Of a stretch of DNA of 64,000 nt, positions 41,624 to 52,500 are shown one piece after another. The DNA is taken from NCBI RefSeq assembly GCF_947507565.1, contig NC_089193.1, positions 1,670,325 to 1,734,324 of the forward strand. Reading direction: 5' to 3'. A model generated the notes under the pieces. It was given only the letters and a program-made list of their open reading frames with translations. It had not been told where the DNA came from and made no database searches. Positions within the stretch are counted from its first letter, which is position 1, and every line of letters starts with the position of its first letter. The DNA comes from Oscarella lobularis (taxonomy: Eukaryota > Porifera > Homoscleromorpha > Homosclerophorida > Oscarellidae). Made by a program: the position numbers and the translations under genes.

Positions 41624-41912
41624 CGTTTTTTACGTACGCACAGCTGCTCTTTGTATGATGAATGTTTGCTAACTGTGAATGTTTTTGCTGTTGTTTCATT
41701 ATTTTTATAGTCTTTTTCATGTTTTGCTGCAAGACGACACAATCGTTTTTTTACAATGAATGCGTGGCCCAAGTTCAGCGTGATTCAGCCAGCGAACATA
41801 AAAGTGTAAGTACAACACATATTATTTAGTGACGTAGGGGGACTACGTCACGGAAGGCTCTATATCGCGTTGTCTCCCGTATCCGAATCTCGGATCCTGC
41901 GAAATCGGCTGA
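41624..41912. other. Spacer between giant receptor and MINDY gene
   Basis: Holds the receptor's 3' region and, at 41,829-41,851, a perfect 9-bp inverted repeat (GTGACGTAG, 5-bp GGGGA spacer, CTACGTCAC) 61 bp before the MINDY start codon. It contains two CRE-like half sites. No gene is seen here. Confidence 0.5.
41829..41851. promoter_or_regulatory. Inverted TGACGTA half sites upstream of MINDY
   Basis: GTGACGTAG and CTACGTCAC are exact reverse complements separated by five bases. TGACGT is the core of ATF/CREB-type bZIP sites. The position just upstream of the ATG suggests a promoter element; factor binding is inferred. Confidence 0.4.
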
Positions 41913-43702
41913 ATGGCCTCGGATCACGACGTCACAACGACTATTCCGGCTTTAAGCGACATTCCGGTAGCTCAGTCGTCTCAAATCGATGCAAACGAAC
42001 CGGAAAGCCAAAGCGAAAATCGAGACGACGCCACGCTCCATCCGAATCTTCATCCAAACGACTCATCCGAGACCCAAATAGAATCAGAAACCAACCGAAA
42101 CGACGAGAACTCGCCAACTCCACTCGCCGCGATCGAAACGAAATCCAGAAGCCCAACCGGAAGCGAAATTTTAAACATTCGCGGCGACCCGGAAGGAGCG
42201 AGAGAAACGACGACGTCACCTCATCGAGTCAAATGGATTCTTTGGCGCGGCCAGAGCACGCCAATTGTGACGCAGAACGAAAACGGACCCTGCCCCCTAT
42301 TGGCTATATGTAATACGCTAGTATTGTCACATAAGATGAGTTTGCCTGAGGGAACTGAGCGTATATCGTCTGATGAGCTCAAAGAACTTCTCGCTGAATT
42401 TACAGTAGAAAATATGAGGCAGGGGAACGAGGTGAGGTTAGGAGGGAGAGAAGGATTAATCAATTAATTAATTAATGATGATTATATATTAGAATGTACC
42501 CGAATCGCAGAGATTGGATTTTGAGAAAAATTGCGACGACGCAATGGGCGTCTTTGATAAACTCCACACGGGTCTCGACATCAACGTGAAGTTTTCCGGG
42601 TAAAAATAATAAAATAATCGAAAAATTAATACGAAAAAAATCGATTTCAGCATTCGCGATTTCGAATTCACTCAAGAATGCATTCTGTTCGATTTGCTCG
42701 ACATTCGGCTCTATCACGGCTGGCTGCCCGATCCCCAAGACACGCAGATCTATCCGATTGTATGCAATCTAAGCTACAATCAACTCGTAGAAAAAATCAT
42801 TGCCGGGCAACAAAGCGAAGCCCAGCAATTGAGCCAATCGCCGGGAACCGCTACACAGACAATGACCCACGGTAAACATTATTAAATACGAGTATTTTTT
42901 AATGGTAATTAAGGTTGCGTCGTAGCTATTCTATGTCAAGAGTTTTACACGTCGAGTCAGGCCCAGCTTACGTATCATGGATTATCTGAATTGGCGTCTC
43001 ACGTGGATGACAAGGAGCTGTGCGTTTTCTTCAGAAATAATCACTTTAGCACGTTGCATAAAGAAAAGGTTGCACGCTCCTTCTTCGTTCCTCCGCGTGA
43101 TTTTTTTCTTTCTTAGGGTCATTTGTATTTGCTTGTCACGGATCAGGGTTATCTCAATGAGCCGTCTATTGTGTGGGAAGTTCTCTCGAATATTGAAGGG
43201 GATACGGATTTTGTTGATGAGAAATTTCAAACGTCGACGTGTCACACGAGTGCGCAGTCCTATGATAGGAGGGAGGAGATTCCGGACGGGCGAGAGGCGA
43301 CGGATTATCAGGGAATGAGTCAAGAAGACCAAGAGTAAAAATAAAAAAAATGATGAAGTTATACGTCTATTATCTATATAGCCTGTTAATTGCTATGCAA
43401 TTGCAAGAGAACGAACAAGTGCCCCAGCCGACGCACGTTGACCTCCCAATGGGACATGACACATCGCGAGAGTAAAGAAAAAAATCAATAATTGAATAAC
43501 TGAGGACTATAGTTGTTTGGGTTGATTTTTTAGTCACGAACTTGCCAGGCAGTTACAGCGAGAATTCGACGAGCAGGAGCAAGCTGCAGCACGCCAACAA
43601 CAGCGCACTCCTCCACAACAGCGAAGAGAAGAAGAAGAGCCAAGACAAGAAAGAAGACCACAAGCACCATCATCAAAAGACTCCTCATGTATAATTTTGT
43701 AG
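41913..43702 (+). CDS. MINDY1: MINDY-family Lys48-specific deubiquitinase
   Basis: Orthologue of MINDY1/MINDY2 (FAM63), cysteine proteases that trim Lys48-linked polyubiquitin in the cytosol. After a Ser/Thr/Asn-rich, probably disordered N-terminus of about 105 aa comes VKWILWRGQSTPIVTQNENGP and then CPLLAI with the catalytic Cys. The core continues with GLDINVKFSGIRDFEFT, RLYHGWLPDPQ, LSYNQLVEKII and QLTYHGLSELA, then FFRNNHFSTLHK with the catalytic His and HLYLLVTDQGYLNEP. The C-terminus has MIU-like ubiquitin-binding helices (DLLIAMQLQ and ELARQLQREFDEQ), a Gln/Arg-rich stretch, and ends CIIL, a CAAX box that suggests prenylation as in vertebrate MINDY1/2. Introns are 40-90 bp. The ATG at 41,913 starts the first frame leading into the core. 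The gene lies between two MAM receptor paralogues on the same strand with no evident functional link. MINDY1 versus MINDY2 cannot be separated here. Confidence 0.93.
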
Positions 43703-44009
43703 TGCAAAAAGGTATGAAGTCTGATTATAATTATGATTATTAGCATTGCATAGCAGCACGGATATATATAAAGGTGTGGATGACTTGTTGATGTCTCGTG
43801 ATTGGACCTAATCGTGCAGCCAATCAGATAGCGTATCAAACATGACGCTCATCCTACGTGCACGTGCTGTCTTTTCATTCGGTACCAAGCACGAGTAGGA
43901 GACACCTCGTGAGAAGGACAAATAAGTGAGCTCTTTCCCTCGCTCCCTGGAGTCTTCTCCACAGGCGCTCATTGGAATCTCGCGTATAGGTTGACGTGTA
44001 CAGAGCAGA
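43703..44009. other. Spacer upstream of the short MAM receptor
   Basis: Contains the MINDY 3' region and the promoter and 5' leader of the next gene. TATATATAA at about 43,763-43,771 could be a TATA-like element. I see no gene. Confidence 0.35.
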
Positions 44010-47000
44010 ATGAAGCTTGCAATTGGCCTCATCGCTTTGCAACTAACTCTGCGTAAGTCACGCACTCCGCGCGCACCCATGCAATAATTAATTAAATCAA
44101 AAAACGCGATGATGACTCCACGTAAAGAGTTTGAGAAGTTCGAAATGGAAACTCGTTGGAAGGGTGTGTCTTTGTCACATTGGGCGTATCCAAGACAAAA
44201 TTAGCATAGATTTCCCTCCCCAACATAGCTCACAATTACATATTAAATTATCCGGGATGTTTATTCGTAGTGACCAGCGCCCAGCAGTCGTGTCCCAACG
44301 TTCCAAGCAACACGCAGGACTGCAACTTCGACAAGAACGACATCTGCGCGTGGAATCGAATCCCGAGCGACGGTCTCCACTTCATAACGAAATCGGGCAG
44401 CGCGGACAGCAGTTGGTGGCGTCGCACGGGCCCCAACTCCGATCACACGTCCGGAAACGGTCACTACATCTACATCGAATCGTCGTCGCCGACGCGAAAG
44501 GGTCAAAAAGCCGAACTCCGCTCCCAATTGCTCTCTCCCCCCACGGGATCGGGCCCCTGCTGCAATGTGACCTTCTGGTATCACATGTGGGGCGGCAGCG
44601 TCGGATCTCTCTCCGTTCTCATCGAAGACGCGCGCTCCCTCAAGCTGACGTCACAATGGACCAAGAGCGGTGACCAAGGCGACAAGTGGATCTACGCGAG
44701 CGTCAATCTCCAATCGTCGACGTCATATTACGTCAGATTCGAAGCGGTGGCGGGCGGCGATCAAAGCGACATCGCCATCGACGATATAAAGTTCAATGGT
44801 TGCCCTCAAGGCCCCACCCCCGTCACGCCCACGCGTCCACCGGGCGTCAGTCCGGGCGATTGCGATTTCGAAAATTGTTTCTGTTGCTGGACGAATCAGC
44901 TGACCGGAAATCAATACACGTGGTCGCGCGGACGCGGCTACACGGAATCCAAAGGCACGGGTCCCGGACACGATCACACCTATGGGAACATTCAGGGACA
45001 TTATATGTTTATTGAATCGTCGAATCTTCCGCAGAAGGACGGTTGGCGTCCGCACGAGGCGAAATTGCGAAGTCGTCGTCTGAAGAAAGTGTCGCAAAAG
45101 GGACAATGCTTCTTCACGCTTTGGTATCACATGCTTGGATCCAGTGTCGGTCGATTGACCATACTCAAGGAACCGGATAACGATTGGATTCATCCGCATC
45201 TTTGGGATATTACCGGTAGCCAAGGCGACGCGTGGAAGAACATCACCGTGGACGTTTATACGTCCGGGGACGAGAATCGCGACTTTGTGCTTAGCGTGCG
45301 CGCCGATCAGATATCGGATTCGCGATTTAGCGATATTGCTGTCGATGATTTTTCGTTTTCGGCCGGATGCGCTAAGTATTTCGAGGAGAATACAACGTGC
45401 TACAATTTGGACGTTTGCCATCCCAATTTCACTTCTGGACTTTCCAATGCACCTACACCTGGTAGGAAAAAAATTGATTAAATATTTGATATAATCTTTG
45501 GTGTTTTTATTAGGTCCGCCTACTGGTAATTGTGATTTTGACAGCAACGATGGCTATTGTTTCTGGAATAATTTGAAGTGCGACGATTTTGATTGGTTCC
45601 CGAGAAAAGGAGGAACTCCCTCGTGGAATACGGGTCCTGGATCGGATCACACGTTTGGAAACGATAAAGGTATCCGGATATAAACATTTAATTAATTATT
45701 ATTTATTCATTTCTTTAGGCTATTATACTTACTTTGAAGCGGGAGATTGGAATGCGTGGCGAAATCGTCAAGAAGGTCAAAAGGCTATATTAGAAAGTCC
45801 CAATATCAAACCTCAGCTGGGCCCTTGCAATCTCGAATTGTACTATCACATGTGGGGCAGCGACATGGGCAAGTTGCAAGTCTATCAGAAGAACTCCGAG
45901 GGTTTCCGCCTCCTCAAAGAAGTCTCAGGAGATCAGGGAAACCAATGGAATAAAATGGCCTTCAGTTTATCGAGCTATTCCGATTATCGAATTCACATCA
46001 TCGCCCTCCAGGGCACCGGCGAGAAAGGCGATATCGGGCTCGACGATCTCAAATTCACCGGCTGCAAATTCGACTCGTCCGTCGCTACTTCCTACTGCGA
46101 TCCAAGTAAGAAAAAAATAAAATAAGAAAATACAGTGGAAGCACTCTTGGAAACGCGAGGCTCCACTGTACCGTATACAGTACTCGTGCGAATAGATAGA
46201 GTCTTGTTTAGAGCTCCCCTTTCGCGTGTAGTCTCCCCCCCCCCCCCCCCCCCCCCCCCCCCAAGACGAAAAGATAAAGCTTTATCTCAAACACTGTCCA
46301 CCTCACTTTTTCGAGAGAAACCGTCTTTCTATAGTCGAGATTCTAAGGGGTGCGATTATTTAGAATTGGCCCTTACGACCGGATGCGCCGACGGTTCGCG
46401 CGAGGGCTTCTTTAACGAGAAAAACGTCGCCGGTTGCCTGGGCAATTGGGACGGCCTGAAGAGCCTCCGCGATCGACCAACGCGACATTGGTGCGGAAAC
46501 AAATTCAGCAACGGTAACAGTCGCAAATGCCTCGTACCATCCGACTTGTGCGACTCGGAAAACGGTTGGCAAGTGTGCGGATACGGCGGCGTTGCCGGCG
46601 AAATTCCCGGCTACATCAATAGCGGCACGTGCAAGGCGGCCGGCTACGGACGATTCAGCGCCGGTATTAATCATTGTAGTAGGAAATTAGGCGCGTGCGA
46701 TAAGCCCAAAGCGAACGTTGACTACGGTTGCTCGCATTATGATTTGAATGATTTGAGTTGCGACGAGCCGCTCTGCTGCGGATTGGATTGCGAGAAACAG
46801 GACAAGGTCGACTGTGACGGAGCGTTTTGGCCCGGCGCGACGACGTATACGCCTCTGAGCGAGTATAAGGGATGCGCGCGTTTGACGGCGGCGGAAGCCG
46901 GCGGAGTTATGTGCTGCTGTAAGTTAAAGAATTCTATATATTAGCTGTTTTTTATTTTGATTTTATTTAGATAATAAGTCGTTTGTGCCGCCGACGCCGC

Positions 47001-48692
47001 CGCCTGGTCTTTGCTTGACGTGTACGTTTGATAATGATGATTGCGGGTTTTATAATGAGCAGAACGACAAGGGAAATTGGCAGCGTAAGAATGGCGCCAC
47101 GCCCGCGTGGAATTCGGGACCCGATGACGATCACTCGCTTCAGAACGGATTCGGTATGAAAATAATAATCAAGGAAGTTATTTATTGATTTTTTTGAATT
47201 AAAGGATATTATATGTATGTTGAGACGGGATGGAATATTCCTACTAAGGACGGTGACGTGTCGATCTTGCGAAGTCCCGAATACAATCGAACGGAGTTGA
47301 ATTGCGGCACGTGCATGCTCCAATTCTTCTATCACATGTACGGATCCGACGTGGGAACCCTCGACGTAAGAACAAATAAATAAAAATAAAAATATAATAA
47401 TTAAAGATATTTCGTCTCTAAGGTCTTTGTTGAGGAGACGTACGACAAGGGTCCTCTGTCACGTGAAGCAATTTGGACGCTGACTGGTGACCAGGGCAAT
47501 AGTTGGAAACAAGCCCAAGTCTATCCAATGAACATCACCTCGCCCACATTCCACTTTCTCTTCCTCGCCACAATGACCGGCGGAAACGCCGGCGACATCG
47601 CCATCGACGATATAACCATCAAGGAATGTCCGAGTTCCCCGCCCCCGCCGCCCACGTGCCCGCCGGAGGAATGGCGTTGCGCCGACGGTCGCCAATGCAT
47701 TCCCTTGAAACAGCGTTGCAATGGGCCGACGAACTGCGAGGATAAGTCCGACGAAGGTGGCTGTCTCACCGATTGCAGTCCTCTCTATTGCGTCAACGGC
47801 GGATCGTGTCATATTCGATACGGGGAGATGTATTGCTATTGCGCGTGGCCCTATACTGGACGTCGTTGCGAGGTTACGATTTTCGGCACGCGTCCGCCCA
47901 GCACGGGAACTCCCGCGACGACGGAAGCGGCGACGACGGAAGCGGCGACGACGCGCGAACCGACGCGCGAACCGACGCTCGTGCCCATCGTTTGTTCGCC
48001 GCAGGCGTGCGAGCCCCATTCGCTTTCGTGCGTTTGCGATCCCGTCAGCGATCCCGAGTACTGTTTGGCGTGCGAGCAGACGGTGGAGAATTGCGAGACG
48101 TGCGTCTGTCAGACGATCGGGGAAGCGCGTCGCGTGTGCTATCGCACTCAAGCCTATGCCAATGCATTGCGTGAGAGTCAGGAACCCGGCAACACTCCAG
48201 AGCCGGGAGACGGAAACTCGGCAGGGCAGGGCCAAGACGGCAGCGGCGGCGGCGATAATAGTAAGTGGAGCACGCTTAATTAATTAATTAAATTTAATAA
48301 TTAATTAAATTAATTATTTTATAGCTGGTATGTATGTTGCTATTGGAGTGAGTGTCGCCGTTGTGGGTATCATCATTGTGACTGTCATCATTTATTTTAT
48401 GATGAAGCAAAAGTAAGTGCAGTGTATGCAAAGCTGGAAAGGCTGCACTGTTGTTTATTCTTTAGATACCAGGCTCAGAAGAGCGACAAGCCGCGCGGTG
48501 TCTTTTCTGCTGAAACCGCTTCTGGTATTGGTAATCCGGTCTACAGTATGTATGGTGGTGGTGGTGGCCAAGATGTTGACGTAAGACATCGGAGTCAATA
48601 GGATTGTGTTTTCACGCGTTTTTTAGATTGATAAGTTCATGCCATCTGCAGGCAAGGGCGGAGACACAAATCCGCTCTATGAGAAACCGTAG
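44010..48692 (+). CDS. Short MAM/LDLa/EGF receptor, paralogue of the giant one
   Basis: Signal peptide exon (MKLAIGLIALQLTL), then four MAM domains, one Cys-rich module between MAM 3 and MAM 4, one LDLa (CPPEEWRCADG to CEDKSDEGGC), one EGF (CVNGGSCHIRYG), a Thr/Glu and Cys-rich stalk, a TM helix (GMYVAIGVSVAVVGIIIVTV) and a short tail with GNPVYSMY and TNPLYEKP. Domain order, intron positions and tail motifs match the last third of the giant receptor (its MAM 18 to the end) one by one, so the two are tandem paralogues. The first two MAMs share one 1.2-kb exon (44,271-45,461). About 1,100 aa. A surface receptor or adhesion role with PTB-adaptor coupling through NPxY is inferred. The intron before the Cys-rich module (46,107-46,363) carries an insertion with a 28-base C run. 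Confidence 0.9.
46125..46262. repeat. Intronic inverted repeat and 28-base poly-C tract
   Basis: In the intron before the Cys-rich exon, ACAGTGGA (about 46,132) and TCCACTGT (about 46,162) form an inverted repeat around about 22 bases. They are followed 65 bp later by an unbroken run of 28 C (46,235-46,262). The intron is far longer than its 60-bp counterpart in the giant paralogue, so this looks like an insertion. Confidence 0.75.
46364..46918 (+). other. Cys-rich module, copy 3 (in short receptor)
   Basis: One phase 1-1 exon of 555 bp. It encodes [65 protein letters not shown] and GGVMCC. It is a near twin of copy 2 and sits at the same place between two MAM domains. Confidence 0.65.
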
Positions 48693-48814
48693 AGCAGTAA
48701 GGTGAAAACGATGGCATTTTTTGGGCTGAATTAATATGTTTTTTTTCTTTTTTTTTGCATTTGTTTGATGTACGTATGTTTGCTGCTTGAATATTTATAT
48801 ACGGGTGTCGTCAA

Positions 48815-48822
48815 TGACGTCA
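48815..48822. promoter_or_regulatory. Perfect CRE palindrome upstream of ILVBL
   Basis: TGACGTCA lies 46 bp before the ILVBL start codon. It is the consensus site for CREB/ATF bZIP factors, and the promoter-proximal place supports function. Binding is inferred. Confidence 0.5.
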
Positions 48823-48868
48823 GGTTTCGCTTCCGTAGCGTGCTGTAAACGACCTCGTGGTTTGCAAA

Positions 48869-51680
48869 ATGGACTGGCTTTCTTTTCTTCTTTACTATGT
48901 TCCCATGCTGATTTTGCCGTCTATTTTTACTGCGCTTGCCATAGCGATTCACAAACTGGATGTCATCGGCTATTTCACGTTCAAAGTGAGTCGAAATCGC
49001 TAAAGAACGCGACGAATCGAACTATGGGCGCTTCTAGATGACCGAAGAGGAGAAGAAAGTTCACGCCGGCGGCGATTTCGTGGCAAAAGTCCTAAAAGTG
49101 AGTACAACGCCGTACAATGTCCATGTGTGGGCGTGTCTGGGAGGGGGCGTGCCATTGATAACCCACGTTTCTTCAGGAACACGGCGTAAAGTACATTTTC
49201 ACCTTATGCGGAGGCCACATCTCGCCGATTCTCGCCTCCTGCGAAAAATTCGGCATTCGCGTCATAGACACGAGACACGAAGTTTGACGTCATCCCAGCA
49301 CGTGATATATCCTCATAACGATATTCTCCAAGGTCACTGCCGTATTTGCTGCCGACGCTGTGGCTCGTTTATCCGGGGTAATTGGGGTGGCCTGCGTCAC
49401 GGCAGGTCCCGGCGTAACGAATACAATAACGGCCGTGAAGAATGCTCAAATGGCTCAGATTCCTATATTGCTTCTGGGTGGAGCGGCTCCTACTTTGCTA
49501 CAGGTCACAGTGGCAAATCTATGTTAATCCACTCGTGTTTTTATTGATTTTTCTGTAGGGTCGCGGTGCTCTTCAGGATATTGATCATCTTAGCCTGTTC
49601 AAATCTCTGTGCAAATACTCGGCGAGCGTTCGAAAGTAAAATAAAGAAAATAATTTAATAGGGATTAATTAATTAATTAATTAATTTTGTGAGCACAGAG
49701 TGCGTGACGTCGTTCCCACACTGAGAAAGGCTATAGCTGTAGCTCAGTCCAATGTTCCAGGTACAAATTAATTAAAAAAATTATTGATTAAAATTATTGC
49801 TTTTAGGTCCGTGTTTTCTTGAGCTTCCCATCGACGTTCTCTATTCCTTCGACCTGCTCTATTCACAGTTCTGCAAAAGGGTACATAAACGCGTCATTAA
49901 TTTTAAAATAAAAATGTATATGTGTGTCTCCAAGCCAAGCAAGAGTGGCTTCTTGGATAGAATTTTCATGCGGTTTCTATTAGCTAGCCACAAATCAATC
50001 ACGTGTGCAATCTCCCTCTCTCTCCACTAAGGTACATTGAATCGCGAGTCTTTTCCGTTCACTCCGACGCGTGGAGAAACACCGACTATTCGCCTCTACC
50101 CGTATCAGTTCCCATGCCAACGACGAGAGACGGTAAAAAATTGATATCCTTATTTAATTAAATATTTATACTTTGTAGTTGATGGGGCTGTGAGGTATTT
50201 TTGTGAGGCAAAGCGTCCCGTTATATTGGTCGGCAGTCAAGCGCTGCTGCCTCCGACAGCTGCAACGGATATTAGAAAATCTCTCGAAGTGATTTCATTA
50301 ATTGATTAATTAATTAATTATTGATTTTTCTCTTTTAATTAAGGCTTTGGGTGTGCCTTGTTTTTTGGCTGGAATGGCGCGCGGGCTTCTGGGACGACGT
50401 AGTCCCATTCACATTCGCCAGCGGAGAAGGGACGCTCTCAAGGAAGCCGATGTTGTCATTTTGGCAGGTTGAGACAGCGGATACGATGTAGCCAAAAGGC
50501 TGAGAGTATGTTCTAGGTATTCCTTGTGATTTTCGGCTCGAGTACGGTCGAGCGTTGAGTCGAAAATCTAAAATTATTGCAGTCAATCGCGATTATGAGC
50601 ATCTAACAAAGGTGGCTCTTTTTGTTGTAGAAATCCTGATTAGGTAATATCATTTTTAGAATTCACCGTCTTTGTGGAAAGCCACTTTGGCTATACAAGG
50701 TAAAAGAGAAGGGTTTTTTCTCTATAGAAATGATTTTAATTGGACTTGTTTCAAAGCTGATGCTGGCTCTTTTTTGGTTTCGCTTCCGAAAAAAATGCCC
50801 AATTACAAGTGCTCTCCAGATTGGCTTCAGAAACTCCAAGAACGAGATCTTGAAAAGGAAAAAGCCAATAGGTAATAGCAAATAGTCCTATATTAGAAAA
50901 AAATGATATTTGGTGATTTCTAAAGATTGAAATCGAAAGAGCCGTGCAAAAAGCACATGAACCCACTTCAAATTTTATACCACACCGAAGAGATGTTGGA
51001 CGACGATAGCGTCATTGTAGTAGACGGCGGAGATTTTGTCGGAAGTGCCGCCTACATAGTCAGGTACAAAAAAATCATTTATATATCATAAATATTGATT
51101 TTTACTCAGGCCACGTGGACCTTTGAATTGGTTGGATCCGGGAGCATTTGGTACTCTAGGCGTCGGCGGAGGTTTCGCTCTCGGCGCGAAATTGTGCCGT
51201 CCTGATAGCGAAATTTGGGTTGTGTATGGAGATGGGTCGCTTGGCTACAGTGTGGCTGAATTTGACACGTTCACCAGACACAAGGTAGAAGAGATACGAA
51301 TATTTTTATATTATGATGTATATGTTCTGTTTTTTTTAGTTGCCTGTTATTGCTTTGATTGGAAACGATGCCGGCTGGACGCAGATTGCGAGAGAGCAAG
51401 TTCCCATATTTAATTCATCTATTGGGTGTGATCTCGACGTAAGAAACTGACTCTCTTCACTCTCTCTCTTGTGTCCTATTGGGGTCTATTTTAGTATTGC
51501 GACTATGATAAAGTCGCGGAAGGGTTCGGCGGCGCTGGACTCGTTCTCAAGGACGCGTCGGACGAGGAAATCGACGCGGTCTTGAGCAAAGCGAAAGCGA
51601 TAGCGAAAACGGGAAAGCCGGTTCTCATCAACGCTCTCATAGGAAAGTCGGATTTCCGCGAAGGCTCAATATCAATGTAG
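48869..51680 (+). CDS. ILVBL: ILVBL / HACL2, ThDP-dependent 2-hydroxyacyl-CoA lyase
   Basis: Acetolactate-synthase-like enzyme. The vertebrate orthologue (HACL2) is an ER membrane protein that cleaves 2-hydroxy fatty acyl-CoA in alpha-oxidation, using thiamine diphosphate. The N-terminal exon encodes a membrane anchor ([20 protein letters not shown]). Then follow the ThDP-binding Pyr domain ([19 protein letters not shown] with the conserved Glu in DTRHEV and [13 protein letters not shown]), a central domain ([18 protein letters not shown]), and the PP domain with [38 protein letters not shown] and the metal-binding GDGSLGYS to NDAGW stretch. The protein reads to [12 protein letters not shown] and TAG at 51,678, which agrees with the usual C-terminus. 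A further splice (acceptor before 51,721) could instead extend it by MINGETSARIQKK to 51,763. Introns are short and many contain ATTA runs. Confidence 0.93.
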
Positions 51681-51819
51681 TTTCTCCAAACTCTTGATGC
51701 AATCTTGTGTATTTTTAGAGGATGATAAACGGCGAGACGAGTGCGCGCATTCAAAAGAAATAAAAAATCTGACGTAAATCACGTGTACGCGACAACAAGG
51801 TAAGCAAAAATTTGAATGG

Positions 51820-51949
51820 TGACGTCAGAAAAAAACGATAAGTCCCCCCTCCCCATACGAATAGAAATTAAAGTTAAGATAACGTGCACATGACGTCACA
51901 GTCGTGTTTGTAAGAAATTATGCACACCCCCGAAAAAACTATGACGTCA
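51820..51949. promoter_or_regulatory. Cluster of three perfect CRE palindromes
   Basis: TGACGTCA occurs at 51,820-51,827, 51,891-51,898 and 51,942-51,949, between the converging ends of ILVBL and the PDZ gene. Three 8-bp consensus sites in 130 bp is far more than chance would give. Their place at gene ends rather than starts is odd. Confidence 0.45.
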
Positions 51950-51954
51950 CAAAA

Positions 51955-52500
51955 TTAGAGTTGATCGAAGGCGGCAGCCCGTTCAGCCCAGCCGCCTTTC
52001 TGAATGTCCCTCCTTCGTCTCTTTCCCCCTTGAGGAATCGCCGCGTGCAACACATCTTTCTTATTCGTCGTCGAAGTGGGCGTGGTCGTCCATTGGGGCT
52101 CGTTTCTTACGCCGGGCGTTCCGCTGACTTGCGGCAGGAGCTCCGGTACGTCGACGGCGGGCACGTCCTCGCGCGTGATCAGTCGATCGTGCTCGCGATA
52201 CCAAGCGTCGGCCGCCGAATCGACGACGAGAAAGTGAACGGTGTCGCCTCCAGCGCGCACGCGCGAAACGACCTGCTGGTGGGTCAGCCGTTCGACGTTG
52301 ACGCCGTTCACTTCGATGACGCGATCGCCCGCTCGGAGGCCGGCGCGCTGAGCGTTGCCCGAGTCGTCGACCGAGCGAACGAATTGGCCCGAACGGCCTC
52401 GTTCGCACGATAGATGGAAACCGAAGCCGCTTGGGCCGCGACGAATGCTGACGAGGCGTGGAACGGGGTGACTTTGGGCGGACGAGTCTGTTGTTGCCAT
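51955..52500 (-). CDS. Single-PDZ NHERF-like scaffold with ezrin-binding tail
   Basis: An intronless 181-aa protein. Residues 12-98 are a PDZ domain of NHERF type: RLVSIRRGPSGFGFHLSCE with the GFGF carboxylate-binding loop, GQFVRSVDDSGNAQRAGLRAGD, RVIEVNGVNVE, LTHQQVVSRVRAGGDTVHFLVVD. The C-terminus (GGWAERAAAFDQL) resembles the ezrin/moesin-binding tail of NHERF1 (a Trp, then hydrophobic residues and a final Leu), and FDQL is itself a PDZ ligand. Vertebrate NHERF1/2 have two PDZ domains; only one is present here. It likely links membrane proteins to ERM proteins and cortical actin. The ATG at 52,500 faces the farnesyl diphosphate synthase start 147 bp away. Its lack of introns in an intron-rich region might reflect retroposition or intron loss. 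Confidence 0.88.
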   Translation of the reverse strand: MATTDSSAQSHPVPRLVSIRRGPSGFGFHLSCERGRSGQFVRSVDDSGNAQRAGLRAGDRVIEVNGVNVERLTHQQVVSRVRAGGDTVHFLVVDSAADAWYREHDRLITREDVPAVDVPELLPQVSGTPGVRNEPQWTTTPTSTTNKKDVLHAAIPQGGKRRRRDIQKGGWAERAAAFDQL

